A stretch of DNA of 64,000 nucleotides from an uncultured Hungatella sp. (GTDB lineage: Bacteria; Bacillota; Clostridia; Lachnospirales; Lachnospiraceae), in the NCBI GenBank assembly GCA_949879795.1, contig CATLBR010000001.1:1-64000 (forward strand), given 5' to 3'. Below, in pieces: positions 1 through 9,295 of the stretch (within the stretch, counting starts at the first letter, position 1; every line of letters starts with the position of its first letter). Under the pieces are notes generated by a model that was not told the DNA's origin, searched no databases, and was given only the letters and a program-made list of their open reading frames with translations. The translations under genes were made by a program, and so were the position numbers.

Positions 1-249
1 ATGAGGTTGTCCCTGTTACCTGATCAGGTGTTGTGTCTATATTAAATTTTTTTGGCCACCTAAGGATGGCTTGTTTGCTATGCTCTTTTTGATATCTCTA
101 ACCACTACTTACTTGTTTCAAACTTACCATCCCTTTCAGTTGAATTTTTAATCTGCCTTTATTCTACAGAGAGGGAAGAATATTTTCTACTTTTTTCCCG
201 TTTTCGGAAATGTGAAATCCAGCACAAAAGGAAAGGCAGGGGAACCGGC

Positions 250-1854
250 TTAAGATTCCTCTGCCTTCTGCTGTGTAAATTCTCTGGGCGACACTCCCGC
301 TACCTTCTTGAACACCTTGCTGAAATAGAAGGCGCTCTCAAATCCCAGCCGATCCGCCACCTCGTAGACTTTCAGGTCCTGGTCCAGCAGCATGGACTTG
401 GCCCGGCTGATCTTCATCTGCGTGATGTACTCGGAAAAGCCGATATTGCACGTCTTTTTAAACAGGGCGCTTAAATAGTTGGGGCTGAGACCGAAGATGG
501 CAGCCACCTCGTTGAGGGTCAGCCGCTCCTCGATATGGTTCTGGATATATTTCTGGACACTGGCGACCACATGTTCCTTGTAGGTGACTCGCTTGGACCT
601 TAAAGTGTCGCAGAGACCGTCTCTCAGCCTTGTCATCCACTCCGCCACTTGCTCCACGTTGCCCATCCGGTAGATGGAGCGGTAGCCGTCAGCGTCATCC
701 TGAAAGATATCGCTTAAGGTCTCCTCCCCGTTTGGCATCAGGGACAGGGCCAGGTAGAGGATGTTGCAGGCCCCGTCGATGGCCTGGAGGTAGCGGAGAG
801 GGTTTTGGCGAAACAGGTCAATGATCTGGGTCAGGGTGTCCTGGAGCACAGAAGAATCGAACTCCTCAAAAGCCCTGGTCAGATCATTTTTAAAAAGCGT
901 GATGTTAAAGGAATTTTTGATGGCCTCCGGCTTCACCTGATTGTAATCCCGGTAGGGGTCCTGGGTGGTGGCGGAGTTGAAGGCTACCCGGGCATCTTGA
1001 TAAGAATCACTGATCTTTAAAGGAGCATCCACAACCGAGCCGATGCCCACGGTGAGAAACACGTTAAAATAATTGTGGACCATGGTGCCGGCGTTGTGGA
1101 GAGCCTCCATCATCTTGTCCCGCCCCTCATCGTCCACAGAGGAGAAGTGGAAGATGGCGGAAAAATGTTTCATGTCCAAAGAGATCACATGGCACGGCAG
1201 GTACCGGTTTAAGATGTCCCGGACCATCTGTATGGTGCTGGCGTAAAGGTTCATCAGCTGATCGTGGGTCATCTCCTGAACCTGGTCTTCCAGAATCTCC
1301 CAGTGTGTGGCCACATAATACTTGTGGTCAAAGTTTAAGTTCAGATCCTTTGCCTGGAGCCGGAACTGCTCTTCACTGTCAAAAAGGTTGTGAAGGAGGC
1401 GGAGGAAAAACTTGTCCAGAAAGGTCTGGAGAAGGGGACGGCCAGAGGTCCGTATGGCTTCCGTGGCTTTCAACTCTTTCAGCCGTTTTAAGGTGTTCTC
1501 AATGGATTTGGCCAGAGACCGGGCATCCAGCTCCAGCTTGATGAGATAGTCCACCACCTCGTAGGATAAAGCCTGTCTGGCCAGCTCAAACTCCTCGTAG
1601 CTGGTGAGTATGATGAACAGAGGGATCCGCCCGTAGGTGTCCCGGCAGGTTTTGGCCAGCTCAAGGCCGTTCATGATGGGCATGCGGATGTCGGCTATAA
1701 CGATCTCTGGAGAATATTCCTCGATCATGTCCAGGGCCACGGCTCCGTTCATGGCAGCGCCGCAGATCTCGATGCCGTAGTCAGCCCAGTTCAGCATGGA
1801 TTTGATGCCGATCTGAACCAGGGGTTCGTCGTCCACAATCAGTAATTTTATCAT
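250..1854 (-). CDS. YesN-like response regulator with AraC-type DNA-binding domain
   Basis: Cytoplasmic response regulator that should activate the neighbouring sugar-uptake operon when phosphorylated by the kinase encoded just upstream. Residues 1-120 form a receiver domain: an acidic pair near residue 8, the phospho-acceptor Asp55 in ADIRMP, and a conserved Lys near 103. The last 100 residues form two AraC/XylS helix-turn-helix motifs (FGLSPNYLSALFKK; the terminal FYFSKVFKKVAGVSPREF). The middle is the variable region usual in YesN proteins of about 530 residues. The internal ATG at 1854 is chosen because aaaggaacc precedes it and because it overlaps the kinase stop as ATGA, which indicates translational coupling. 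The ligand is unknown; by position it is probably a sugar linked to the ABC importer at 4.0-7.4 kb. Confidence 0.93.
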   Translation of the reverse strand: MIKLLIVDDEPLVQIGIKSMLNWADYGIEICGAAMNGAVALDMIEEYSPEIVIADIRMPIMNGLELAKTCRDTYGRIPLFIILTSYEEFELARQALSYEVVDYLIKLELDARSLAKSIENTLKRLKELKATEAIRTSGRPLLQTFLDKFFLRLLHNLFDSEEQFRLQAKDLNLNFDHKYYVATHWEILEDQVQEMTHDQLMNLYASTIQMVRDILNRYLPCHVISLDMKHFSAIFHFSSVDDEGRDKMMEALHNAGTMVHNYFNVFLTVGIGSVVDAPLKISDSYQDARVAFNSATTQDPYRDYNQVKPEAIKNSFNITLFKNDLTRAFEEFDSSVLQDTLTQIIDLFRQNPLRYLQAIDGACNILYLALSLMPNGEETLSDIFQDDADGYRSIYRMGNVEQVAEWMTRLRDGLCDTLRSKRVTYKEHVVASVQKYIQNHIEERLTLNEVAAIFGLSPNYLSALFKKTCNIGFSEYITQMKISRAKSMLLDQDLKVYEVADRLGFESAFYFSKVFKKVAGVSPREFTQQKAEES

Positions 1855-3716
1855 AAAGGTTCCTTTCTTTCCTCTGTGATACAAGGAATCAAAATGGTCA
1901 TGGTAGTATAGACACCCACTTCACTGGCAATGGAGATGCCATAATCCGGGCCGTAATCGTACTGAATCCGCTGATTCACATTGGCGATGCCCACCTGGCG
2001 GAAAAAGTCCGCGCTCTTTTTTGAGGGAGACTGGTGAAGAACCTTGTCGATGGTCTCCTGGCTCATGCCCACCCCGTTGTCTGTGATGGAGATCCGAAGA
2101 TCCTTCTGGTCCTCATGAGTCAGGGTCACGGCTTCCACCAGAATTTTTCCCGCGGAGCCTTTGGGCTCGATGCCGTGGAACAGGGCGTTTTCGATGATGG
2201 GCTGGAGGGTGAACCGGTGTATCATGCAATGGTACAGATCATCGGACTCGATCTGATATTCTATGGTGATGCTGCCGCCGTAGCGGTACTGCTGAATCAA
2301 AAAATAGTCTTTCACCAGGTCCAGCTCCTCCTGGAGAGTGATCACCGTGGCGGCTCCCTTGGCCACCCGCTTTAAAAGCCGGGCCAGGGCAGTGGTCATC
2401 TCCGCGATGCCAGAAGCGCCCTGGATGGTGGCCATCCATTTGATGGAGTTTAAGGTGTTATAGAGGAAATGAGGGTTGATCTGGCTCTGAAGGATCTGGT
2501 ATTCCAGGTCTTTTTTTTGTTTCTCGTCATCGATCCGCTTTTCCATCAGGTTTACCACATTGTGGGACAAGGTGTTGATGCCTTTTCCAATATCTCCCAG
2601 CTCATGGTTCCACTCGATGGAGCTGTCTCTGGAAAAATCTCCCTGGGCGATCTCGCCGATCTTTTTCTGAATCTTGGACACAGGCTGACTGATGGTCCGG
2701 TTCAGGGAAAATACCATAAACAGCCCCAGAGAAAGGATTCCCCCGCAGATGGCGGCGATGAGCAGAAGGTACACGGTCTGCTGTTTTTCCATCTGCTGCC
2801 GTGACAGGATCTGGTGAATATACCAGCCATCCTGGCCAAGAGAGCGGGTAATCAGAGTCTCTTTGGAACCGCTGTCCGTGGAGATCGTTTCCACGAGGGT
2901 TCCGGTGCCCACGCCCTCCACCTGTTCTCTGGAAAGCACATGAAACGCCTGAGGCATCTCCTCAAAGGAAGAGCCCTGAATCCGGTACAGCCTCTCCCCT
3001 ATGGTCAGGTAAAGCTGGCTGTCATCGGGCAGAGGAAAGGATTTCAGATGATCCGTAATCACCCGGGAGGAGATGGACACATACACCCATCCGATCATGT
3101 CGCTGCCGTAATTGCTGTGGACCGGACGGATAACCGGGATGATGGGGATTTCCTGAAAATTCTGATAAAAAGGGTCATTGACAATGCCTGTCCAGGAAAG
3201 GTTGGGACTTTCCAGAAGAGGGACGAAGTACTCCCACTGCCGCAGAGAATCCGCCCGGTAGGCGGAAGTATCCCCGCTTGTGTCCAGAATCTGAAGAAGG
3301 TTGGTGGAAGTATTGTTGGACACGATGAGCCTGGTGATGTAGCGGGATGGGGCGGTGTTGCGGTACTCTTCCCTGAGACGGTCGTAGGCGTTTATGGCCA
3401 CGGTTTTCAGGCCTTTGTCATCCCTGGAGACCACAGCCAGAGGTCCTTTGTCCTTAAAGGTTTCCAGATAGCCGGTGATATCACCATTGGAGGTACACCA
3501 CCGGGTAAAGTACACCAGATCCTTCATATCCGATGCCACATTGTTGGCCACCAACTGGAGATTAAACTCCACAGACTGAATCTGATTCTGCCTTAAGAGA
3601 GTCTGGAACACAAAAAAACAGACTCCCACCGCGATCAAGGTGATGAGAAATGTGGTGCCTGTGGTGATGGATAAGATGGTTCCTTTTATGGTTTTGAGAA
3701 ATGGACGGGATTTCAT
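1851..3716 (-). CDS. YesM-like sensor histidine kinase
   Basis: Membrane sensor kinase of the LytS/YesM (HPK7) class, partner of the downstream regulator. A transmembrane helix lies at about residues 12-38, followed by an extracytoplasmic sensor region of roughly 260 residues, a second helix near 300-325, a HAMP linker, and a His_kinase domain with the phospho-acceptor in QINPHFLYNTLNSIKW. The ATP-binding lid is seen as ITDNGVGM near residue 550. Start ATG 3716 is chosen over an upstream in-frame ATG because the protein then begins MKSRPFLKTIKG, just ahead of the first helix. The stop overlaps the regulator start by 4 bp. It is transcribed away from the sugar-transport operon, the usual arrangement for YesMN systems controlling a neighbouring importer. 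Confidence 0.93.
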   Translation of the reverse strand: MKSRPFLKTIKGTILSITTGTTFLITLIAVGVCFFVFQTLLRQNQIQSVEFNLQLVANNVASDMKDLVYFTRWCTSNGDITGYLETFKDKGPLAVVSRDDKGLKTVAINAYDRLREEYRNTAPSRYITRLIVSNNTSTNLLQILDTSGDTSAYRADSLRQWEYFVPLLESPNLSWTGIVNDPFYQNFQEIPIIPVIRPVHSNYGSDMIGWVYVSISSRVITDHLKSFPLPDDSQLYLTIGERLYRIQGSSFEEMPQAFHVLSREQVEGVGTGTLVETISTDSGSKETLITRSLGQDGWYIHQILSRQQMEKQQTVYLLLIAAICGGILSLGLFMVFSLNRTISQPVSKIQKKIGEIAQGDFSRDSSIEWNHELGDIGKGINTLSHNVVNLMEKRIDDEKQKKDLEYQILQSQINPHFLYNTLNSIKWMATIQGASGIAEMTTALARLLKRVAKGAATVITLQEELDLVKDYFLIQQYRYGGSITIEYQIESDDLYHCMIHRFTLQPIIENALFHGIEPKGSAGKILVEAVTLTHEDQKDLRISITDNGVGMSQETIDKVLHQSPSKKSADFFRQVGIANVNQRIQYDYGPDYGISIASEVGVYTTMTILIPCITEERKEPL

Positions 3717-3772
3717 GACAGTACCTGTTTCTTTTTGGGATTTCCAGGACATGGGTGCCTGGGGTTTTCATA

Positions 3773-3801
3773 AGTATGATATATTCTTTATAAAAAGTCA
3801 A
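3773..3801 (-). promoter_or_regulatory. Sigma-A-type promoter for the kinase/regulator pair
   Basis: On the minus strand TTGACT (3801-3796), a 17-base spacer and CATACT (3778-3773) make a good -35/-10 pair about 57 bases upstream of the kinase start. Confidence 0.6.
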
Positions 3802-3836
3802 CAAGAAAAACAAATTCTTGTCCGGGTTCTTCTGTG

Positions 3837-3850
3837 CTTTGTATACAAAG
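3837..3850. promoter_or_regulatory. Perfect 14-bp palindrome, candidate operator
   Basis: CTTTGTATACAAAG is fully self-complementary and lies between the divergent kinase gene and the binding-protein gene. The same TTTGTATACAAA core recurs twice upstream of the dehydrogenase gene at 44.5 kb. This pattern suits a dimeric repressor, for example of the GntR type, but no such regulator is encoded in the window. Confidence 0.45.
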
Positions 3851-4016
3851 ATAAAAAATTACCAAAACTCAGTAAAAAATTACATTGAATTAAAAGTCAC
3901 AGGTGACACAGGGGGAAATAGTGAATCTTTTGTGGAGATAATTCCATTCTGCTTACAGGAGAAATCAGGTATACTGAACTCACAGCGGAAAGCTATGAAA
4001 AAGGAGGAGGAACAAA

Positions 4017-5402
4017 ATGAAAAAAAGATTACTTGGACTGACACTGGCATGTACCATGACGGCCATGAGCCTGGCAGGATGCGGGGGAAGCTCGTCATCC
4101 GGCGATACCACCACAGCGGCGGCAGGCGACACAGCCACCACAGCGGCCCAGACAGAGACCACGGCGGCAGGAACCACGGCGGCACAGACAGTGGCTCCGG
4201 CGGAAGGAGACACGGTTTTAAAATGGGCGGTGTGGGATATTTCTTCTACTGTCTATTATCAGCCCCTCATCAGCGCCTTTGAGGCAGCCAACCCAGGGGT
4301 GAAGATCGAGATGGTGGACCTGGGTTCCGCGGACTATCAGACGGTTTTGGCCACAGAGCTGACAGGAAGCGGGTCTGACTTTGATATCGCTACCATCAAG
4401 GACGTGCCTGGCTACACCACCCTGGTGAACAAAGGGGTTTTGGAAGCTCTTGACGACTATATTTCCAAAGACAGCGTGGACCTGTCCCAGTACGGCGGCA
4501 TCACGGACCAGGTGACTGTGGACGGAAAACTGTATGAACTGCCCTTTAGAAGCGATTTTTGGGTAATGTTCTACAATAAAGATGTGTTTGACAATGCGGG
4601 TGTGGCTTATCCCACCAACGATATGACCTTTGAGGAGTACGACACCCTGGCCAGAAGCGTCACCAACGACACCCCGGGACAGGAAGTCTACGGCGCTCAC
4701 TACCACACATGGAGGTCAGCGGTTCAGCTCTTCGGTATCCTTGACGGCAAGAATTCCATCGTGGACGGAAATTATGAGTTCCTGAAGCCTTATTATGAGA
4801 TGATTCTGGCTCAGCAGGAAGACGGTGTGTGCCAGGATTACGCTACCTTAAAGACCTCAAGCCTTCACTACTCCGGCGCTTTCGCCCAGGGCAATGTGGC
4901 GATGATGAACATGGGTTCCTGGTTTATTCCGACCCTGATCGAGAAACTCAAAACCGGCGAGTACGGCCCGGAAGTAGCCAACTGGGGACTTGTAAAATAT
5001 CCTCACGCGGAAGGCGTGGAGCCTGGTTCCACTCTGGCCACCATCACCTGCCTGTCCATCCCGACCTCCGCTCCTCACAAGGACCTGGCGTGGGAGTTTG
5101 TGAAATTTGTCTGCGGACCTGAGGGCGCGGAAGTAGTAGCCGAGACCGGCACCATCCCAGCCATCAAGACAGATGCGGTTGTAGAAGCGATTTCCAGCAT
5201 CGAGGGCTTCCCGTCTGACGACGCCAGCGCCGAGGCGCTGAGAACAGCCAACACCTATCTGGAGATGCCGGTTCATCCCAAGAGTTCCGAGATCGAGACC
5301 ATCCTCAACGAGGGCCATGACAACATCATGACAGAGGGCGCCAGCATCGACGAGGGCATCGCTGAGATGACCGAAGGCGTACAGGCGGTTTTGGGCAGCT
5401 AA
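4017..5402 (+). CDS. Sugar ABC transporter substrate-binding lipoprotein
   Basis: Extracellular solute-binding protein of family 1 (MsmE/UgpB type) that captures a sugar or oligosaccharide for the two permeases encoded next. The signal peptide MKKRLLGLTLACTMTAMSLA runs directly into a lipobox Cys (LAGC), followed by a low-complexity Ser/Thr/Ala linker of about 40 residues (TTTAAAGDTATT-like) before the folded domain begins near WAVWDISST. Length 461 is normal for the family. A strong AAAGGAGGAGG Shine-Dalgarno precedes the ATG. A stable hairpin separates it from the permeases, which would favour more binding protein than permease. The substrate cannot be read from the sequence; the neighbouring GH88 and DUF2264 enzymes point to a uronate-containing oligosaccharide. 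Confidence 0.92.
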   Translation: MKKRLLGLTLACTMTAMSLAGCGGSSSSGDTTTAAAGDTATTAAQTETTAAGTTAAQTVAPAEGDTVLKWAVWDISSTVYYQPLISAFEAANPGVKIEMVDLGSADYQTVLATELTGSGSDFDIATIKDVPGYTTLVNKGVLEALDDYISKDSVDLSQYGGITDQVTVDGKLYELPFRSDFWVMFYNKDVFDNAGVAYPTNDMTFEEYDTLARSVTNDTPGQEVYGAHYHTWRSAVQLFGILDGKNSIVDGNYEFLKPYYEMILAQQEDGVCQDYATLKTSSLHYSGAFAQGNVAMMNMGSWFIPTLIEKLKTGEYGPEVANWGLVKYPHAEGVEPGSTLATITCLSIPTSAPHKDLAWEFVKFVCGPEGAEVVAETGTIPAIKTDAVVEAISSIEGFPSDDASAEALRTANTYLEMPVHPKSSEIETILNEGHDNIMTEGASIDEGIAEMTEGVQAVLGS

Positions 5403-5430
5403 TCACCACAAATCAGATAATGACGCTGAG

Positions 5431-5457
5431 CGGACGGGTCAGATACTGACCCGTCCG
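5431..5457 (+). terminator. Intra-operon hairpin / partial terminator
   Basis: CGGACGGGTCA and TGACCCGTCCG form a perfect 11-bp stem with a 5-base loop, followed only by ATTTTAAG. It lies between the binding-protein gene and the permeases. The weak T tract suggests an attenuator or mRNA-stabilising hairpin rather than a full stop. Confidence 0.6.
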
Positions 5458-5485
5458 ATTTTAAGAAAAGCGAAAAGGAGGACAC

Positions 5486-6559
5486 ATGGCAGTTCAAAAT
5501 AATGTTGACCCCAATATGGTCAAGGAGAAGTTAGCCAGACTGGAGCCTCAGCTGGCGGCTTTACAGGAGGAACTGAAAAACACCTCAGACAAGAAAAAAC
5601 GAGATAAACTGATAAGCAAAATCGAGTACACACAGGGCAAGATCAAGCAGGCCAAGACCGGAGAACGCTTAAGCCGGCAGGCCAAGAGGGACCTGGTGGC
5701 CTACTCATTCATCGCCCCCAACTTCATCGGATTCTGCGTGTTCACCCTGGTGCCCATTATCTTTGCCTTTGTTCTGGCCTTCGCGGAGTGGGACGGCAAC
5801 AACCCCATGAAGTTCGTGGCATTGAACAATTTCATAGAAGCCTTCAAAAATGACCGTTTTATCGCTTCCCTGAAAAATACGATTATCTATTGTATCGCCA
5901 CAGTGCCTTTGACCCTCATTTGCTCCCTGGGTCTGGCCATCATCCTGAACCAGAAGGTAAAGGGCAGGAATTTTTACAGGACCGTCAGCTTCTTCCCGTA
6001 CGTGGCCTCTCTGGTAGCGGTGGCGGCTGTGTGGAACATGCTGTTCAGCCCCCAGAAAAGCGGCCCGGTGAACATGATTTTATACAACCTGGGGGTGGCG
6101 GCCAAGAGTCTTCCCAAATGGTCCGCTGACAAGGACTGGGTGATGTTTACGGTAGTCCTGTTCAGCGTGTGGAAAAACATGGGGTATTACATGGTCATCT
6201 ATCTGGCGGGACTTCAGGGGATCAACGCAGAACTCTACGAGGCCTGCAGCCTGGACGGGGCCAACACCTGGCAGAAATTTCTCTACATCACATGGCCCCA
6301 GCTCCAGCCCACCACCTTTTTTGTCACCATCATGCTGACCATCAACTGCTTTAAAGTGTATGATATTGTCTACATGCTGGCAGGTGGTTCCAACGGCGTG
6401 CTGAACAAGTCCGCCATCGTGCTGGTATACCATATCTATGAAGAGGCTTTCCGCAACTGGAATCTGGGATATGCCAGCGCCGTGGCCATGGTGTTGTTCT
6501 TGATGGTATTGGCTGTGACTCTGATCCAGTTCAGAGGCGAGAAAAAATATGCCAACTAG
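5486..6559 (+). CDS. Sugar ABC transporter permease (MsmF/UgpA type) with N-terminal coiled coil
   Basis: Inner-membrane permease of a carbohydrate importer. Six membrane segments start at about residue 72 (SFIAPNFIGFCVFTLVPIIF), and the ATPase-docking loop is seen as EACSLDGANTWQKF. The protein is about 60 residues longer than typical MsmF proteins: residues 8-65 are highly charged and helical (KLARLEPQLAALQEELKN and similar), a predicted coiled coil on the cytoplasmic side. AAAAGGAGGACAC precedes the ATG, so the extension is probably translated. The next permease gene starts 12 bases after the stop. No ATPase gene is present, so a shared MsmX-like ATPase elsewhere is assumed. Confidence 0.92.
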   Translation: MAVQNNVDPNMVKEKLARLEPQLAALQEELKNTSDKKKRDKLISKIEYTQGKIKQAKTGERLSRQAKRDLVAYSFIAPNFIGFCVFTLVPIIFAFVLAFAEWDGNNPMKFVALNNFIEAFKNDRFIASLKNTIIYCIATVPLTLICSLGLAIILNQKVKGRNFYRTVSFFPYVASLVAVAAVWNMLFSPQKSGPVNMILYNLGVAAKSLPKWSADKDWVMFTVVLFSVWKNMGYYMVIYLAGLQGINAELYEACSLDGANTWQKFLYITWPQLQPTTFFVTIMLTINCFKVYDIVYMLAGGSNGVLNKSAIVLVYHIYEEAFRNWNLGYASAVAMVLFLMVLAVTLIQFRGEKKYAN

Positions 6560-6571
6560 GAGGGTGAAGAG

Positions 6572-7408
6572 ATGAAAGTACAAAGCAAAGCCTATAAATT
6601 CTGGCGGGTTGTTCTCTATGTGGTGCTGATCGGCCTGTCTGTCCTGATGCTGATTCCCTTCGCCTGGATGCTCTCCGCCTCTCTGAAACTGGATAAAGAT
6701 GTTTTCATTTTCCCCATCCAGTGGATTCCGGAGAATCCAAGATGGCAGAACTACATCGACATCTGGACCAAGATTCCCTTGTCCAAATTTGTGTTAAACA
6801 CCACCAAGCTGACCATCATCGTCACGCTGCTCCAGCTTTTGACCAGCAGTTTCGCTGCCTACGCGTTCGCGAAGCTGAATTTCAAATATAAGAACCTGCT
6901 GTTCATGGCCTACATCTCCACCATCGCCATGCCCTGGCAGGTGTACATGGTGCCTCAGTTTATCATGATGAGGGGCATGGGCATGAACGACACCCATATG
7001 GCCATCATCTGCCTCCAGGCCTTCTCGGCCTTCGGCGTGTTTATGATGCGGCAGTTCTATCAGGGGATTCCCGACGAGCTGTGTGAGGCCGCGAGGATCG
7101 ACGGCATGAGCGAGTACAAGATTTACTCCAAGATTATGCTGCCATTGTCAAAGCCAGCCCTGTCCACCTTGACCATCTTTACTTTCGTGGCCACATGGAA
7201 CGATTTTTTGGGCCCCATGATCTACTTAAAGACAGAGGCCAAGAAGACCTTACAGATCGGACTGAGAATGTTCATCAGCCAGTATTCCTCAGAGTACGGA
7301 TTGATCATGGCAGCCTCCGTCCTGTCCCTGATCCCGGTGCTCATCGTGTTCTTGTCCCTCCAGAAGTATTTCGTGGAAGGCATCGCCGCGACAGGAGTTA
7401 AGGGGTAA
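6572..7408 (+). CDS. Sugar ABC transporter permease (MsmG/UgpE type)
   Basis: Second permease of the importer, pairing with the preceding one. Length 278 fits the family. It begins with a membrane segment (VVLYVVLIGLSVLMLIPFAW) and carries the EAA docking loop CEAARIDGMSEYKIYSKIMLP near residue 170. The C-terminal KYFVEGIAATGVKG is typical of carbohydrate permeases of this class. GGAGGGTGAAGAG precedes the ATG. It is followed closely by the first member of the palindromic repeat family and then by the GH88 gene in the same direction, so the hydrolases may be part of the same transcript. Confidence 0.93.
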   Translation: MKVQSKAYKFWRVVLYVVLIGLSVLMLIPFAWMLSASLKLDKDVFIFPIQWIPENPRWQNYIDIWTKIPLSKFVLNTTKLTIIVTLLQLLTSSFAAYAFAKLNFKYKNLLFMAYISTIAMPWQVYMVPQFIMMRGMGMNDTHMAIICLQAFSAFGVFMMRQFYQGIPDELCEAARIDGMSEYKIYSKIMLPLSKPALSTLTIFTFVATWNDFLGPMIYLKTEAKKTLQIGLRMFISQYSSEYGLIMAASVLSLIPVLIVFLSLQKYFVEGIAATGVKG

Positions 7409-7413
7409 GGGGG

Positions 7414-7588
7414 ATGTCATTTGTTGGGGGATTCGCAAGGCCCCCTGAAAGCCTCTCCTGTCCGGGCTCAGAATTGCCAAACGTTCCGAAGAGCCCGAAA
7501 AGCAGGTCTCTTCTCCACGGCATTAATTCGCCCTGACAGGAGAGGCTTTCAGGGGGCAAAAGCAGAATTCGCTTAACATAAATGACAT
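7414..7588 (+). repeat. Palindromic repeat family, copy A
   Basis: Nested structure of a four-member family. The outer arms are ATGTCATTT (7414-7422) and AAATGACAT (7580-7588). A perfect 22-bp inner stem joins 7441-7462 with 7535-7556. Inside, GAAGAG (7488-7493) faces CTCTTC (7508-7513). Right of the inner stem is the family motif GCAAAAGCAGAATTCGCT. The family's third internal hairpin (AAAACAG/CTGTTTT) is absent here. Arm sequences differ from the other copies while the loop and motif are shared. Confidence 0.75.
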
Positions 7589-7602
7589 AATACCATGGGC
7601 CG

Positions 7603-7653
7603 AAGGTCGTGAAATCCGCCGCGGATTTGCTTGCAGGAGGATATCACGACCTT
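7603..7653. other. Double hairpin upstream of the GH88 gene
   Basis: AAGGTCGTGA (7603-7612) pairs with TCACGACCTT (7644-7653), and inside it AAATCCGC and GCGGATTT form a near-perfect palindrome. It lies about 80 bases before the GH88 start and could be a leader structure or a degenerate repeat. Function unknown. Confidence 0.4.
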
Positions 7654-7733
7654 GGGAGTCGAAAGAATACCGAAAAGTAGCAGCAGGTGTGTGAGGTGGC
7701 GTATGCCGATATTTTATAAAGAAGGAGGATTGT

Positions 7734-8936
7734 ATGGGTAAGGAGATTTACCGACTGCTGGAGGAAAAACCGGAGATCACAACAGAAGAGATCGAAAACG
7801 CCATGACGTTCGCTTTGGAACAGGTGGGGGATAATCTGGGGACGTTTACGTATCAGTTTAAAAGAGCCTTCACCGAGAACAGTTTTTACACTCCAACGGA
7901 AAATGTCAACTGGACCACTGGTTTTTGGACAGGCCAGATCTGGCTGGCTTGGGAGTGGGCCATGAAGCGGGGAAAAGAGGACCTGGCGGAGACGCTCAAG
8001 AGAGCGGGTGATATCCAGATTGACAGTTTCCTGGACAGGATTGATAATAAGAAGGAAGTGGATCACCACGACATGGGCTTTCTCTACTCCCCATCCTGTG
8101 TGGCTGGCTACAAGCTGACCGGGAACCTCAAGGGGAGGGAGGCGGCGGTGAAAGCGGCGGATCAGCTGATCACCCGCTTCCACCCGGTAGGCCAGTTTAT
8201 TCAGGCCTGGGGGCCCATGGACCAGCCGGAGAATTACCGTTTTATCATCGACTGCCTTCTGAATCTCCCGCTGCTCTACTGGGCTTCGGAAGAGACCGGA
8301 GATGGCAAATATCGGGATATCGCGGAGAAACATATCCATACGGCCATTGCCAATGTGATTCGGGAAGACTATTCCACCTGGCACACCTTCTTCATGAACA
8401 TGGAGACGGGAGAGCCGGACCACGGGGCCACCTGTCAGGGCTACCGGGATGGCTCCGCCTGGGCGAGAGGCCAGGCCTGGGGAGTCTACGGTACGGCCAT
8501 GGCTTACCGGTACACGGGGCGGAAGGAGTACATAGAAGATTTTAAACATGTGACAGGGTATTTTCTGGAGCACCTTCCCTCTGACCTGGTTCCTTACTGG
8601 GATCTGGAGTTCGGCGAAGGGTCCGGGGAGCCCAGAGACTCTTCTTCCGCCTCCATCGCTGCCTGCGGGATGCTGGAGATGGCAAAGTATATGGAGCCGG
8701 AGGATAGGGAGTACTACAAAAGCGTTGCCAGAAAGATCTTAAAATCTGTGGTTGGGGGTTATGCTGTCAAGTCCTTAAAGGAGTCCAACGGACTGGTGCT
8801 CCACAGCACTTACTCCAAGAAATCCCCTTACAACACCTGTACTCCTGAAGGGGTAGATGAGTGCAATATCTGGGGCGATTATTTCTACATGGAGGCGCTC
8901 ACCAGACTTGCCGGGGGCTGGAATCCATACTGGTAG
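7734..8936 (+). CDS. GH88 unsaturated glucuronyl hydrolase
   Basis: Cytoplasmic enzyme that removes the 4,5-unsaturated uronic acid left at the non-reducing end of oligosaccharides by polysaccharide lyases. It is an alpha/alpha-barrel protein of 400 residues, normal for the family. Two Asp residues fit the known catalytic pair by context and spacing: Asp113 in HHDMGFLYSP and Asp173 in IIDCLLNLP (60 apart, against 61 in the Bacillus sp. GL1 enzyme). NWTTGFWTGQIWLAWEW near residue 59 is also typical. GAAGGAGG precedes the ATG. It lies downstream of the importer and upstream of the DUF2264 gene, suggesting that imported lyase products are finished here. No polysaccharide lyase is seen in the window. 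Confidence 0.92.
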   Translation: MGKEIYRLLEEKPEITTEEIENAMTFALEQVGDNLGTFTYQFKRAFTENSFYTPTENVNWTTGFWTGQIWLAWEWAMKRGKEDLAETLKRAGDIQIDSFLDRIDNKKEVDHHDMGFLYSPSCVAGYKLTGNLKGREAAVKAADQLITRFHPVGQFIQAWGPMDQPENYRFIIDCLLNLPLLYWASEETGDGKYRDIAEKHIHTAIANVIREDYSTWHTFFMNMETGEPDHGATCQGYRDGSAWARGQAWGVYGTAMAYRYTGRKEYIEDFKHVTGYFLEHLPSDLVPYWDLEFGEGSGEPRDSSSASIAACGMLEMAKYMEPEDREYYKSVARKILKSVVGGYAVKSLKESNGLVLHSTYSKKSPYNTCTPEGVDECNIWGDYFYMEALTRLAGGWNPYW

Positions 8937-9069
8937 AAATGAAGTTAAAAAGGTTTTTACTGCCGCGGCCAGCCGGTTTTCCGTCGGGCGGCGGCGAGAG
9001 TATTTGTGAATTAGGCTCTTAAGAACGAATTTTCACGGGAAATGGCAAAATAATGAAATCGCTGTTTAA

Positions 9070-9295
9070 TTGAGTGAGCGAGGGCGGCGGTTGTGGCAAG
9101 GCCAGTCAGAGGAGGGCTGTCCCGTCCGGGTTCGGATATGCCAAACATTCCGATGAGCCCTTAAAGCGGAAAACAGTCGGGGTGAGGCCCTCCTGTTTTC
9201 CTGGTCTCATCTCCATGGCATAAACTCACCCGGCCGGGACAGCCCTCCTCTGACTGGCAAAAGCAGAATTCGCTGGCTCAGATTCGCTCACTCAA
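9070..9295 (+). repeat. Palindromic repeat family, copy B
   Basis: Fullest copy. The outer arms are TTGAGTGAGCGA (9070-9081) and TCGCTCACTCAA (9284-9295). A perfect 24-bp inner stem joins 9101-9124 with 9235-9258. Nested inside are TATGCC/GGCATA (9137-9142, 9217-9222), GATGAG/CTCATC (9152-9157, 9206-9211) and AAAACAG/CTGTTTT (9170-9176, 9193-9199). GGCAAAAGCAGAATTCGCT follows the inner stem, as in copy A. Confidence 0.8.

Noticed and set aside
1-249. Possible gene or RNA at the left edge
   Set aside because: Only a short ACCTGATCAGGT palindrome and A/T-rich sequence; nothing can be supported.
7644-8573. Long minus-strand open frame opposite the GH88 gene
   Set aside because: Antisense of a clear GH88 gene; Pro/Arg/His-rich product and no ribosome site.
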